Source: Parvimonas micra (lineage in GTDB: Bacteria; Bacillota; Clostridia; Tissierellales; Peptoniphilaceae). From it: DNA of 64,000 bases. The stretch lies in assembly GCF_900637905.1 (NCBI RefSeq), contig NZ_LR134472.1, positions 744,001-808,000 on the forward strand. Direction: 5' to 3'. Position numbers and translations under genes: made by a program. How positions within the stretch are numbered: position 1 is the stretch's first letter; each line of letters opens with the position of its first letter. Under the pieces are notes generated by a model, which saw only the letters and a list, made by a program, of their open reading frames with translations, was not told the DNA's origin and did no database searches. This document shows, piece after piece, positions 36,098 through 43,667 of this stretch.

Positions 36098-36268
36098 GCT
36101 AACAATCACATTTCAGCTGATATTGTAGTGCCTTCTCTTCACCATAATGGTAAAGATAGGCATCAGAAATAATGCCCTAAATGTACTGTATTTTTGTCCG
36201 AAGGCTTATCAAGAAAAATAATAGGAAATTATGTTGAGGCGATTGCTCGCTTTAGAAACGAGGAATGA
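36098..36268 (+). pseudogene. Relic of an unidentified zinc-ribbon-like gene
   Basis: One frame encodes ANNHISADIVVPSLHHNGKD, then RHQK, a TAA, CPKCTVFLSEGLSRKIIGNY and VEAIARFRNEE. A Cys pair CPKC and clear amino-acid-like composition point to real former coding sequence with at least one stop and no start. It lies between the transglutaminase and SRPBCC genes. Confidence 0.5.
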
Positions 36269-36271
36269 TAA

Positions 36272-36733
36272 ATGAAAATGACTGTTAAAAAGACTTCCGT
36301 CTTTCCGGAAAATCAAAGAAATATTTTTGAATTATTACAAAGATTTGATACACTTGCATATATTGCCAAGCCTTACGCAATATTCAAAAGTGTTGATAAA
36401 CAAACAAAACTGGTTTGGGAAGTTGGCAAAAGTTTCTCTTTCGATTTTAAGATGTTCGGCTTCATTACACTCGGCGTTCATGTTATCAATGGTAGGGAAT
36501 TAAGTCCGAGCAATATCTATACAAATGAGTGCAATCCGTTTTGCCCCGTATGGAATCATCGGATTATTCTTAACGAAACGGCTGAAGGCAAAACTGAATA
36601 CACCAACGAGGTAAAAATTGAGGCAGGATGGAAAACACCATTTGTATATTTGTGGGCAAAAGCATTTTACTCGCATAGGCAAAAGAAATGGATAAAGCTA
36701 CTTAATAAGCTATCTGAAAAGAGCATGTGTTAA
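36272..36733 (+). CDS. SRPBCC-like ligand-binding domain protein
   Basis: A 153-aa single-domain protein. The strand pattern and the ending (WNHRIILNETAEGKTEYTNEVKIEAG, then a long terminal helix WAKAFYSHRQKKWIKLLNKL) fit the START/SRPBCC fold, which binds hydrophobic ligands. The assignment rests on fold-like pattern only. The ATG overlaps the end of the preceding relic frame by a few bases, and a terminator follows at 36,782. With the transglutaminase gene it probably forms one cargo unit. Confidence 0.5.
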   Translation: MKMTVKKTSVFPENQRNIFELLQRFDTLAYIAKPYAIFKSVDKQTKLVWEVGKSFSFDFKMFGFITLGVHVINGRELSPSNIYTNECNPFCPVWNHRIILNETAEGKTEYTNEVKIEAGWKTPFVYLWAKAFYSHRQKKWIKLLNKLSEKSMC

Positions 36734-36781
36734 AAAATCACGGTTTCATATAATCAATAAATCGATAAAGACTAACACAGT

Positions 36782-36813
36782 AACAGTAAATCAAAAAAGG
36801 TTTACTGTTTTTT
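36782..36813 (+). terminator. Terminator after the SRPBCC gene
   Basis: AACAGTAAA / TTTACTGTT with a 10-base loop, followed by TTTT. Confidence 0.85.
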
Positions 36814-36845
36814 ATTTGCTTGAAATTTGAAAGGAGAAAGAAAAA

Positions 36846-37175
36846 ATGAAGAAAGAAAACACATTACAGGAAGTACAAGAACAAATTTTTGAACTTCAGG
36901 AAGAAAGACAAAAGTGCGATGTAAAGCTGAAAAAATTACAAAATCAAGGTAAGAAATTAGAAAAACTTGCAAACGAAAAGGAACGAAAAAGAAGAAATCA
37001 TAGGCTCATACAAAGAGGCTTGATAGTAGAAAGAGTGATTGAAAATCCTCTAATGTTTACCAATGAGGAGATGGAAGAACTACTCAAAGTTGCTACAGAT
37101 ACAGAAAAATACAGACGAGCTTATGAAGAAATAATAAATAGGAAAGATATAGAAGATGAAACAGACATCAAGTAA
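36846..37175 (+). CDS. DUF3847 family mobilization accessory protein
   Basis: A 109-aa protein. A long coiled coil (LQEVQEQIFELQEERQKCDVKLKKLQNQGKKLE) is followed by KRRNHRLIQRGLIVERVI and a short acidic tail. This is the DUF3847 pattern found directly upstream of MobA/MobL genes. It is probably an oriT-binding or relaxosome accessory protein. The ATG follows GAAAGGAGAAAGAAAAA. The oriT lies ~30 bases downstream, which supports this role. Confidence 0.75.
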   Translation: MKKENTLQEVQEQIFELQEERQKCDVKLKKLQNQGKKLEKLANEKERKRRNHRLIQRGLIVERVIENPLMFTNEEMEELLKVATDTEKYRRAYEEIINRKDIEDETDIK

Positions 37176-37204
37176 ACAGAATAAAAAACCTTAGTTTTTT
37201 CAGA

Positions 37205-37290
37205 AGCTCCCTGCAAGGGCAAAAAGCTTCGCAGAACGCAAAGCACCCTTTAGGGTGTATAATTGCGCCCTTAGAAAATCTAAGGGATTT
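37205..37290 (+). other. oriT: Origin of transfer (oriT), MobQ type
   Basis: The core ATAATTGCGCCCTTAG (37,259-37,274) resembles the RSF1010-family nick region (TAAGTGCGCCCT), where MobQ relaxases cut. A perfect inverted repeat CACCCTttAGGGTG (37,244-37,257) is directly upstream, and a hairpin CCCTTAGAaaaTCTAAGGG (37,268-37,286) overlaps the core. A further hairpin CCCTgcaAGGG lies at ~37,209. The position just before mobA and after DUF3847 is the usual one. The exact nick base is not claimed. Confidence 0.8.
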
Positions 37291-37334
37291 TAGCAAGTCT
37301 TTGAAAACCAAAAACTTAATAAAAACATACGGAT

Positions 37335-37378
37335 AAAGCAGATAGGAAAAGATAGAAAAAATAGCCTGTCTGCTTTTT
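37335..37378 (+). terminator. Hairpin terminator or attenuator upstream of mobA
   Basis: AAAGCAGATAGG / CCTGTCTGCTTT over an 18-base A-rich loop, then TTCC. It lies between oriT and the mobA start, so it may attenuate mobA expression. Confidence 0.65.
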
Positions 37379-37433
37379 CCTTTACCTGAAAGCAATCCTA
37401 AAAACAAACAAAAAATGAAAGGAGCTTATATAG

Positions 37434-39068
37434 ATGGCAGAAACATTTCACTTTAGTATTTCTATGATAAGCAGAGGTAAGAGTAAATCGGCAGTTGCAA
37501 GTGCAGCATATATCTCTTGCGAGAAAATCAGAAATGAATGGGACGGAGAAGTTCACGATTACCATAATAAAAAGGGACTTTTACATTCAGAAATCTTCTT
37601 GCCGGAGAATGTCCCCATAGCATTAAAAGATAGAACTACTTTATGGAATAGCGTTGAACTAAATGAGAAAGCAAGCAATGCACAGCTTGCAAGAAACTTC
37701 ATTATTGCCTTACCGAAAGAATTATCCTTTGAAGAAAACAAGAAACTCATTACCGACTTTATTGGGAAAAATTTTGTGTCAAAAGGAATGATAGCAGACC
37801 TTGCAATCCATGATGAAAGTGATGAAGAAAATAATAATATCCATGCTCATATTATGACTACCCTCAGACCAATCAATGAAAAAGGAGAGTGGCAGGCAAA
37901 AAGCAAAAAAGAATATGTTCTTGATGAAAACGGAGAAAAGATAAAACTAAAAAGCGGTAACTACAAAACAAGAAAAGTAGAGCTGACGGACTGGAACGAT
38001 AAAGGCAACGCAGAGAAATGGAGAGAGAATTTTGCGAGTCTTTGTAATCAGTATTTAGAAAAAAATCATCAGGAAAAGAGAGTGGATCATCGTTCCTACA
38101 AAAGACAAGGTATAGAAGAAATTCCAACCATTCATTTAGGAGCAAGTGCCAGTGGCTTAGAGAAAAAAGGAATCGAAACCGACAAAGGAAACATCAACCG
38201 AGAAATCAAAAAGCATAACTTCTTAGTAAAAGCCATTAAGAACAAGATAAAAGAAATCACCTCTTGGATAGACTCTTTACTTGGAAATCTACAAGCTAAA
38301 TATGATGAGTATAAACAGACCAAGAAAGATGAACTGGAGAACAAAGCAGAACTCTTTAACCTCTATGAGTATATTTCTATCTACAACGAGATACAGGGAG
38401 AAAAAACAAAAAATTTATCCTACTATGGACAGATAAAAAAGGGAAATGCAGACCTAAAGAGATTTGTAAAAGCAATCTACTATTTGAAAGATAATCATCT
38501 TCAAACCATAGCAGACCTACAAGAAAAAGTCTTTGAACTGGCAAAGCAAAGTAAAAATATAAGTGGTGATATTCAAGATAAAACACAAAGAATTAAAGAC
38601 CTAAATCAGTGTGCAAGCTGCATAGACTCTATCAAAGAAAACAAAGAGGTCTATCAGGAATACAAAAGCAAAACCATATTAAAAGACAGCTTTTACAATT
38701 CCCATAAAAAAGAAATAGACAGATACCTAAGAGCAAGAAAGACCATAGAAAAATTCACCGGGACATCAGCCATAAAATTAAGTGATTGGCAAAAAGAAAT
38801 ATCAAGGCTTAAAAAAGAGATACAAGACTTAACCGAAGATAAAGCCAAAGTACAAGATGAATTTAAGCAGATAGACCATATCAAATATGCAGTAAAGATA
38901 GTCAATGATGAGTATGGAATAGACCTATCCATAGAGGTAGACAAGGCAATTAAGAGAGGAGATAAACCAAGTGTAATTGCACAACTGAAAAAATTCCAAG
39001 AGCAACAGGAAAAGATAGACCAGTACAAACAAAAAGTAAAAGAAAAATATACGGAACAAGAAAGATGA
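37434..39068 (+). CDS. mobA: MobA/MobL (MobQ) relaxase
   Basis: A 544-aa relaxase. The N-terminal domain starts AETFHFSISMISRGKSKSAVASAAYISC. The HUH metal motif HAHIMTTLRP (~residue 138) and the conserved NKEYVLDE/GNAEKWRENFASLCNQYLEKN region follow. The C-terminal half is coiled coil. It nicks one strand at the adjacent oriT, forms a tyrosyl-DNA link and leads the strand into a coupling protein. The nested element has no type IV channel of its own, so it must use a helper, most simply the ICE that hosts it. The ATG follows AAAGGAGCTTATATAG. Confidence 0.92.
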   Translation: MAETFHFSISMISRGKSKSAVASAAYISCEKIRNEWDGEVHDYHNKKGLLHSEIFLPENVPIALKDRTTLWNSVELNEKASNAQLARNFIIALPKELSFEENKKLITDFIGKNFVSKGMIADLAIHDESDEENNNIHAHIMTTLRPINEKGEWQAKSKKEYVLDENGEKIKLKSGNYKTRKVELTDWNDKGNAEKWRENFASLCNQYLEKNHQEKRVDHRSYKRQGIEEIPTIHLGASASGLEKKGIETDKGNINREIKKHNFLVKAIKNKIKEITSWIDSLLGNLQAKYDEYKQTKKDELENKAELFNLYEYISIYNEIQGEKTKNLSYYGQIKKGNADLKRFVKAIYYLKDNHLQTIADLQEKVFELAKQSKNISGDIQDKTQRIKDLNQCASCIDSIKENKEVYQEYKSKTILKDSFYNSHKKEIDRYLRARKTIEKFTGTSAIKLSDWQKEISRLKKEIQDLTEDKAKVQDEFKQIDHIKYAVKIVNDEYGIDLSIEVDKAIKRGDKPSVIAQLKKFQEQQEKIDQYKQKVKEKYTEQER

Positions 39069-39070
39069 AA

Positions 39071-39298
39071 TCCTAAAATAGGACAACATCTAGTAGGGAA
39101 TGAGCAAATTATTTAGTACTACAAACTTACGCACTATTTTGGTGCATAAGGCTGCGTACCCATTTTGGGAACACAGATATAAAGATGAGTCCCTGTTTTA
39201 GGGAAGCATATAGCTGGTGTCGTGTTTCACGATGGCAGATTTATAAGGATGCCCTGTTTTGGGGCGTGCTTACTATCAAGGGTGTCGTAAATCACGAC
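39071..39298 (+). repeat. Array of seven mini-hairpins with ~30-base period
   Basis: Seven short stem-loops (stems 4-6 bp, loops 3-5 bases) lie between mobA and rep: TCCTAaaaTAGGA (39,071), GCACTattttGGTGC (39,131), GTACCCattttGGGAAC (39,156), TCCCTgttttAGGGA (39,190), TCGTGtttCACGA (39,220), GCCCTgttttGGGGC (39,251) and GTCGTaaatcACGAC (39,284). After the first, spacing is 25-34 bases. The stems differ in sequence but keep base pairing, so it is the shape that is repeated. It could be a single-strand origin, Rep/relaxase binding sites or a structured leader RNA. Confidence 0.8.
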
Positions 39299-39366
39299 TT
39301 CCTTAAAAACCAAGAGGTGGTAATGATTTGTTACTTCCCTTTGCAATAAAAAGAGAGGAGAGAAAA

Positions 39367-40119
39367 ATGGCAGATAACAGAAGATACTATTGGTTAAAAC
39401 TGAAAGAAGATTTTTTTACAGATAAGAGAATAAAAAGGCTAAGAAAAATATCAGGAGGAGATACCTATACAATCATCTACCTCAAATTGCTTTTGCTTAG
39501 CCTAAAGGATAGTGGGAAACTGTATTATGACGGAGTAGAAACAGACTTTATCAAGGAGCTTGCATTAACGATTGATGAAACGGAAGATGATGTAATGGTT
39601 ACAGTAAATTATCTTGTAGCACAAGGATTGATGGAGATAATCACAGAAAATGACGAGTATTTTTTAACAGAAATCCCAAGTCTTATAGGTTCAGAAACAG
39701 CGTCTACAAGGCGTTCGAGGAAATCAAGAGGACAAAAAGCGTTGCAATGCAACACAAGTGCAACATCTTGCAACCTTTTGCAACAAAACCGCAACGGAGA
39801 GATAGAGATAGAGAAAGAGATAGATATAGAGTTAGAGAAAGAGGGGGAGAAAGAAAAAATATCCCCCTCCCTTTATGGAGAATATAAAAATGTTTCCTTA
39901 ACTGATGAAGAATATGGAAAATTAAAGGATAAAATGCAAGGTCATAGGGATAAAATGATAGAGAAGCTGTCAACCTATATGCAAAGCACAGGAAGAAACT
40001 ATAAAGACCATTATGCGACCTTAGTTCATTGGTACGAACAAGACAAAGGGAAATTAAAGGAGAGCAGTAAATCAAAAGTATATACCTTTGAAGATTATGA
40101 CAAGGGTGAACACTTGTAG
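39367..40119 (+). CDS. Replisome-organizer-like Rep protein of the nested element
   Basis: A 250-aa protein. The N-terminal winged-helix domain RRYYWLKLKEDFFTDKRIKRLRKISGG is of the phage replisome organizer type. A Glu/Lys-rich linker (IEIEKEIDIELEKEGEKEK) follows. The C-terminal domain (IEKLSTYMQSTGRNYKDHYATLVHWY, ending DYDKGEHL) is homologous to the end of the ICE RepA. The start is 39367, behind AGAGAGGAGAGAAAA; the open frame extends 13 codons upstream. It presumably drives replication of the excised circle. No helicase loader is encoded in the nested element. Confidence 0.8.
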   Translation: MADNRRYYWLKLKEDFFTDKRIKRLRKISGGDTYTIIYLKLLLLSLKDSGKLYYDGVETDFIKELALTIDETEDDVMVTVNYLVAQGLMEIITENDEYFLTEIPSLIGSETASTRRSRKSRGQKALQCNTSATSCNLLQQNRNGEIEIEKEIDIELEKEGEKEKISPSLYGEYKNVSLTDEEYGKLKDKMQGHRDKMIEKLSTYMQSTGRNYKDHYATLVHWYEQDKGKLKESSKSKVYTFEDYDKGEHL

Positions 40120-40279
40120 ACTTCGCATAAGACGGTGGAAAGGTGTTTTTAGAGCGTTAATGATAAAATAGGTATCAGATACGGCTAAAGTAAGAAATAA
40201 GCCTTAAAACGTATTTATCCATAAAATGTACTTTAAGTTATAAACAATCTAATAAATTTAATCATATTAGGAAAATAAG

Positions 40280-40362
40280 TTTTACTTAGCGAGGTGTTTT
40301 GCGGTATAAGTAAAATTAAAGTTTGAAAACTTTACTTAAAACTGTTATACTTATTCTAAGTA
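40280..40362 (+). promoter_or_regulatory. Promoter and operator palindromes of the second fic gene
   Basis: The promoter is TTGAAA (40323-40328), a 17-base spacer and TATACT (40346-40351). The perfect palindrome TACTTAttcTAAGTA (40,348-40,362) overlaps the -10. An outer pair TTTTACTTA / TAAGTAAAA (40,280-40,315) repeats the same half-site. This is the layout of a repressor with two operators. Confidence 0.75.
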
Positions 40363-40390
40363 AAATGGATTTAACTTAGGGGGTGATATT

Positions 40391-41539
40391 TTGAGATTAG
40401 AAAACAATAGAGCTGGACAGCTAAAGAGAATACAAAGTGATTACGAATGCTTTGTTCCACATAATTTAAAAGATATAAAATTAAATCTTGATAGTGAAAT
40501 AAATGCTTTAATCAATAAAGCGTATTTATTACTGGGAAGGTTAGATGGTATGGCAATAACTCTTCCAGATATTGATCTATTTGTGTCTATGTATGTTCAA
40601 AAAGAGGCTGTTATAAGTTCTCAAATAGAGGGAACACAAGCTTCTCTTGTTGATGTGCTGCAAAAAGATAGGGGAAGTGAAAAGATAAAGGATACTGAAG
40701 AAATTGTAAACTATATCAAAGCAACTCATTACGCATTTAAAAGACTGAATGAATTGCCATTATGTATGAGGCTGATTAAAGAAACCCACTCGGTTCTTTT
40801 GTCTAATGTTAGAGGAGAAGAAAAAATGCCGGGTGAATTTAGAAAATCACAAAATTGGATTGGACATGCAGGTTCAACCATAAATAATGCAAGCTTTATT
40901 CCGCCTTCACCTGATGAAATGGATATTTGCCTCAGCGATTTAGAAAAATATATACATGAAGATAGTGATATTTCAAACTTAATAAAGATAGCTCTAATTC
41001 ATTATCAATTTGAAACGATACACCCATTTTTAGATGGTAATGGAAGAATGGGTAGACTACTCATAATATTATATTTAAGAGAGCAAGGCTTGATTGAATA
41101 CCCTGTTCTTTATCTGAGTTATTTTTTCAAGAAAAATAGAAATAGATATTATGAACTTCTTAATAATATCCGTATTAAGGGGGAATTTGAAGAATGGATT
41201 AAATTTTTTATAGATGGAATTTGCGAAATATCTGAGGATGCAATCACTTCAATCCAAAAGATTATTGAGCTTAAGAAGAACGATATGGAGAAAATTCGAC
41301 AGTTTTCAAGCGGTAATATTTCAAATCTTCTTTTGGTATACGAATATCTATTGAAACACCCTTTTGTAGAAGCGGAGGATATTAAAAATTTAGTGAATGT
41401 CAGTAAACCTACTGTCAATAAACTTTTAGATAATTTAATGGATATGGAAATAATAGAGCTTGTAGAAGATAAAAAAAGGTACAGACAATATGTATATAAA
41501 AAATATGTAGATATTCTTTCAGAGGGAACAATGCTGTAA
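40391..41539 (+). CDS. Fic family protein with Fic-N domain and C-terminal HTH
   Basis: A 382-aa protein. The inhibitory motif VISSQIEGTQASLVDVL (~residues 75-92) lies before a complete active site HPFLDGNGRMGR (~212-223). A C-terminal winged helix ends it (VEAEDIKNLVNVSKPTVNKLLDNLMDMEIIE). It is predicted to modify a protein hydroxyl with AMP under self-inhibition. The TTG start is preceded by AGGGGGTGATATT. The operators upstream suggest self-repression through the HTH. The same architecture is seen in the chromosomal Fic at 12,185, but the sequences are only distantly alike. Confidence 0.88.
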   Translation: MRLENNRAGQLKRIQSDYECFVPHNLKDIKLNLDSEINALINKAYLLLGRLDGMAITLPDIDLFVSMYVQKEAVISSQIEGTQASLVDVLQKDRGSEKIKDTEEIVNYIKATHYAFKRLNELPLCMRLIKETHSVLLSNVRGEEKMPGEFRKSQNWIGHAGSTINNASFIPPSPDEMDICLSDLEKYIHEDSDISNLIKIALIHYQFETIHPFLDGNGRMGRLLIILYLREQGLIEYPVLYLSYFFKKNRNRYYELLNNIRIKGEFEEWIKFFIDGICEISEDAITSIQKIIELKKNDMEKIRQFSSGNISNLLLVYEYLLKHPFVEAEDIKNLVNVSKPTVNKLLDNLMDMEIIELVEDKKRYRQYVYKKYVDILSEGTML

Positions 41540-41572
41540 GAATAAAAATTTAAAAGAATAAAACTATTTAAG

Positions 41573-41608
41573 GCGATTAGAAAAGCTAAAAATTCTAATC
41601 GCTTTTTT
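41573..41608 (+). terminator. Terminator after the second fic gene
   Basis: A perfect stem GCGATTAGAA / TTCTAATCGC with a 10-base loop, followed by TTTTTT. Confidence 0.9.
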
Positions 41609-41635
41609 GATTGCAACAAACAGGAGGGAAACTAT

Positions 41636-41821
41636 ATGCACGAAAACAGAAATGAACATAATACAGGAACAAAGACCATAAAGAAGATTGGAAAGGCAAC
41701 TTATGAGGTTGTAGTCCATTTTAATGAGAATGCGACTGAAACTATGCAAGATAAATTAAAAAGGATAATGCTTAGGGAAATGGAGCGAGAAAAAGATAAA
41801 AAAATCCATAAAAATGATTAG
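41636..41821 (+). CDS. tnpW: Transposon-encoded protein TnpW
   Basis: A 61-aa protein with the TnpW pattern: KTIKKIGKATYEVVVHFNEN (~17-36), then ETMQDKLKRIMLREMERE. TnpW is the small conserved protein of Tn4451-like elements and ends within ~20 bases of the right terminus here. Its role is not established; an accessory role in excision is one possibility. The ATG follows AGGAGGGAAACTAT. Its presence at the opposite end from TnpX frames the nested element. Confidence 0.82.
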   Translation: MHENRNEHNTGTKTIKKIGKATYEVVVHFNENATETMQDKLKRIMLREMEREKDKKIHKND

Positions 41822-41838
41822 AAAGTCCTTGACAAGTT

Positions 41839-42645
41839 GTTACAGGAAAAACTGCCAAATCTATTCTTATCTCTTGTGGTGCAAGGCTTGCTCCTTTTGA
41901 TATTCATGAACTTAGGGACTTGATGAAAGAAGATGAACTTGAGCTTGATACACTGGGAGATAGAAAAACAGCACTATTTGTTATTATCTCCGATACCGAT
42001 GATACCTTTAACTTTGTGGTGTCTATTATGTATTCACAGTTATTTAATCTCTTATGTGATAAAGCCGATGATGTATATGGCGGAAGATTACCTGTTCATG
42101 TGAGGTGCTTACTTGATGAATTTGCAAACATCGGCTTAATTCCAAAGTTTGAAAAGCTCATAGCGACAATAAGATCAAGAGAGATTTCAGCGAGTATTAT
42201 TTTACAAGCACAATCTCAGTTAAAGGCAATCTATAAAGACAACGCCGATACAATCGTAGGTAACTGTGACAGTACCCTGTTTCTGGGTGGAAAGGAAAAG
42301 ACAACACTTAAAGAACTTTCTGAAACACTTGGAAAAGAAACTATCGACCTGTATAACACATCAGAAACAAGAAGTAATCAAAAGTCGTTTGGACTTAACT
42401 ATCAAAAGACAGGTAAGGAACTGATGAGCCAAGATGAAATAACTGTCATGGACGGAAGCAAATGTATCTTTCAGCTTAGAGGCGTCAGACCTTTTCTTTC
42501 GGATAAGTATGATATTACAAAGCATAAGAACTATAAGCTGCTTGAGGATTATGACAAGAAGAATGTGTTTGACATAGAAAGCTATATGAAGCGAAAAGGT
42601 AAAGCAAAGATGAATAGAGAAACCGTTATTACGAAGATAGTGTAA
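41839..42645 (+). pseudogene. VirD4/TraG coupling protein, C-terminal part (interrupted)
   Basis: The frame opens with VTGKTAKSILISCGARLAPF, DIHELRDLMKEDELELDTLG, and continues through Walker B VHVRCLLDEFANIG, SREISASIILQAQSQLKAIY and GNCDSTLFLGGKEKTTLKEL to SYMKRKGKAKMNRETVITKIV. It matches the second half of VirD4 from clostridial ICEs and joins the N-terminal half without loss of frame. No promoter or start of its own is evident. A TTG at 41920 could allow a headless product, which would lack the Walker A motif. A clean excision should recreate an intact ~615-aa gene. Confidence 0.92.
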
Positions 42646-42797
42646 TAGATTACAAAATATGGTATAATAAAAATATCATAAATTATTTTGTATTGTTACC
42701 TGTAATTTTAATCTTGTTATCATGTGTTTCTGTCAGCCTAACAAAGAAACTTACTGAAACTGTTGATTTTAAAATCACATTGAGGGGGGGACTTATT

Positions 42798-42854
42798 ATG
42801 GAAATGATAAGAAATATGGGTGGATGCGGCACATTTCGGGATGGCTCCATATGA
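42798..42854 (+). CDS. Possible 18-aa peptide with strong Shine-Dalgarno
   Basis: The ATG at 42798 lies 7 bases after a GAGGGGGGG run and encodes MEMIRNMGGCGTFRDGSI before TGA. It is too short for family assignment and may be a leader peptide for the following ssb-virB block, or chance. The rest of this gap (42,646-43,117) holds a TATAAT at 42,662, a tRNA-like end and a terminator. Confidence 0.3.
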   Translation: MEMIRNMGGCGTFRDGSI

Positions 42855-42926
42855 AAAAAGAAACATAGGTTGAATTACATTTAACATAGATTTGTGCTGG
42901 GGGTTCAAATCCCCCGCATCCCGCCA
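42838..42926 (+). other. tRNA-like 3' end (T arm, acceptor and CCA) without a cloverleaf
   Basis: GGGGG-TTCAAAT-CCCCC (42,899-42,915) is a perfect T arm. GCATCCC, a G discriminator and CCA follow. GGGATGG at 42,838 could pair with the acceptor except at the last pair. The 54 bases between form no D or anticodon arm. The 3' half resembles a tRNA-Ser end (G discriminator). It is probably a captured tRNA 3' fragment, such as an old attachment site. Confidence 0.55.
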
Positions 42927-43052
42927 ATTATATAGTTTTAGTGACAGCAAGTCTAAAAAAAGATTTGCTGTTTTTTATTACCTTAAAATCAGGAGGTAAG
43001 ATGCTAAGGATTAGAAGTCCCACTTAAAGGAAAATTAAATAGTAATAGTATC

Positions 43053-43090
43053 AGCGATTGGAAAAGTAATACTTCTGGTCGCTTTTTTAT
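43053..43090 (+). terminator. Terminator before ssb
   Basis: AGCGATTGGAA pairs with TTCTGGTCGCT (several G-T pairs), followed by TTTTTT. Confidence 0.7.
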
Positions 43091-43117
43091 TGAATTGAAA
43101 AGGAGAAATTTAAAAAG

Positions 43118-43429
43118 ATGAAACAAGAAATGATTAACATCAACGCCAACTTATTGGCAGAGCCTACTTTCTCAAGTTTTGAAAATGAAGGAGAGAAAGT
43201 GGAAGTTGCAAACTTCACGCTTGTAAAAAAGTACGGAAAGGGAAAGGAGTACATCAACTGTGCAGCCTATGGAGAAAAAGCTGAGAAAGCAAAGGACTTT
43301 GAAAAAGGCGATTTAATTCATATCTTTGGTTACTTTAAGAAGCGTGAAAAAGAGGGAAAGACTTACAAAAACTTTGTAGTGAAGTCATATAACAAGATTG
43401 AAAAGAAAGAAGAAAACGAGGAGGAATAA
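43118..43429 (+). CDS. ssb: Single-stranded DNA-binding protein of the ICE
   Basis: A 103-aa OB-fold protein. INANLLAEPTFSSFENEGEKVEVANFTLV is followed by INCAAYGEKAEKAKDFEKGDLIHIFGYFKKRE, the SSB strand order, and an acidic tail (EKKEENEEE) replaces the usual DDDIPF tip. It is shorter than chromosomal SSB and typical of ICE-borne copies that coat the transferred strand. The ATG follows AAAAGGAGAAATTTAAAAAG. The next gene starts 3 bases after its stop, so it heads the mating-channel operon. Confidence 0.85.
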   Translation: MKQEMININANLLAEPTFSSFENEGEKVEVANFTLVKKYGKGKEYINCAAYGEKAEKAKDFEKGDLIHIFGYFKKREKEGKTYKNFVVKSYNKIEKKEENEEE

Positions 43430-43432
43430 CTT

Positions 43433-43648
43433 ATGGCATTTTTTACACAGGCAGTTAATGTATTAAAGATTTTGGTTATGGCAGTAGGTGCAGGACTTGG
43501 AGCATGGGGCGTTATCAACCTGATGGAAGGATATGGTAATGACAATCCCGGTGCTAAGAGCCAAGGTATTAAGCAGCTTATGGCTGGAGGAGGTATCGTT
43601 CTTATCGGACTTAAGCTCATTCCACTACTTGCCAATGTACTCAATTAA
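43433..43648 (+). CDS. Maff2 family / VirB2-TrbC-like pilin subunit
   Basis: A 71-aa protein with two hydrophobic helices: VLKILVMAVGAGLGAWGVINLM (~9-30) and GGGIVLIGLKLIPLLANVL (~52-70). The linker GYGNDNPGAKSQGIKQLM is typical of the Maff2 family of Tn1549-like ICEs. The position before VirB6 is that of the VirB2-like channel/pilin subunit. No long signal peptide is seen. Membrane insertion is expected. Confidence 0.85.
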   Translation: MAFFTQAVNVLKILVMAVGAGLGAWGVINLMEGYGNDNPGAKSQGIKQLMAGGGIVLIGLKLIPLLANVLN

Positions 43649-43667
43649 GAAGAAAAGGAGAGCTTAG

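Noticed and set aside
39071-39298. A CRISPR-like array with ~30-base period
   Set aside because: The repeated elements are not identical in sequence; only the hairpin shape recurs. There is no cas gene and there are no spacers of constant length.
39780-39850. A GATAGA-rich tandem microsatellite in the satellite rep gene
   Set aside because: It encodes an in-frame Glu/Ile/Lys linker and is imperfect. It is ordinary low-complexity coding sequence.
42838-42926. A functional class II tRNA gene
   Set aside because: Only the T arm, acceptor strand and CCA are convincing. Position 8 is not T, no D stem or anticodon stem can be drawn, and the acceptor has a mismatch.
42738-42950. A 70-codon minus-strand frame across the tRNA-like region
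   Set aside because: Its sequence (WRDAGDLNPQ) is the usual artefact of reading a tRNA 3' end backwards, and there is no ribosome site.
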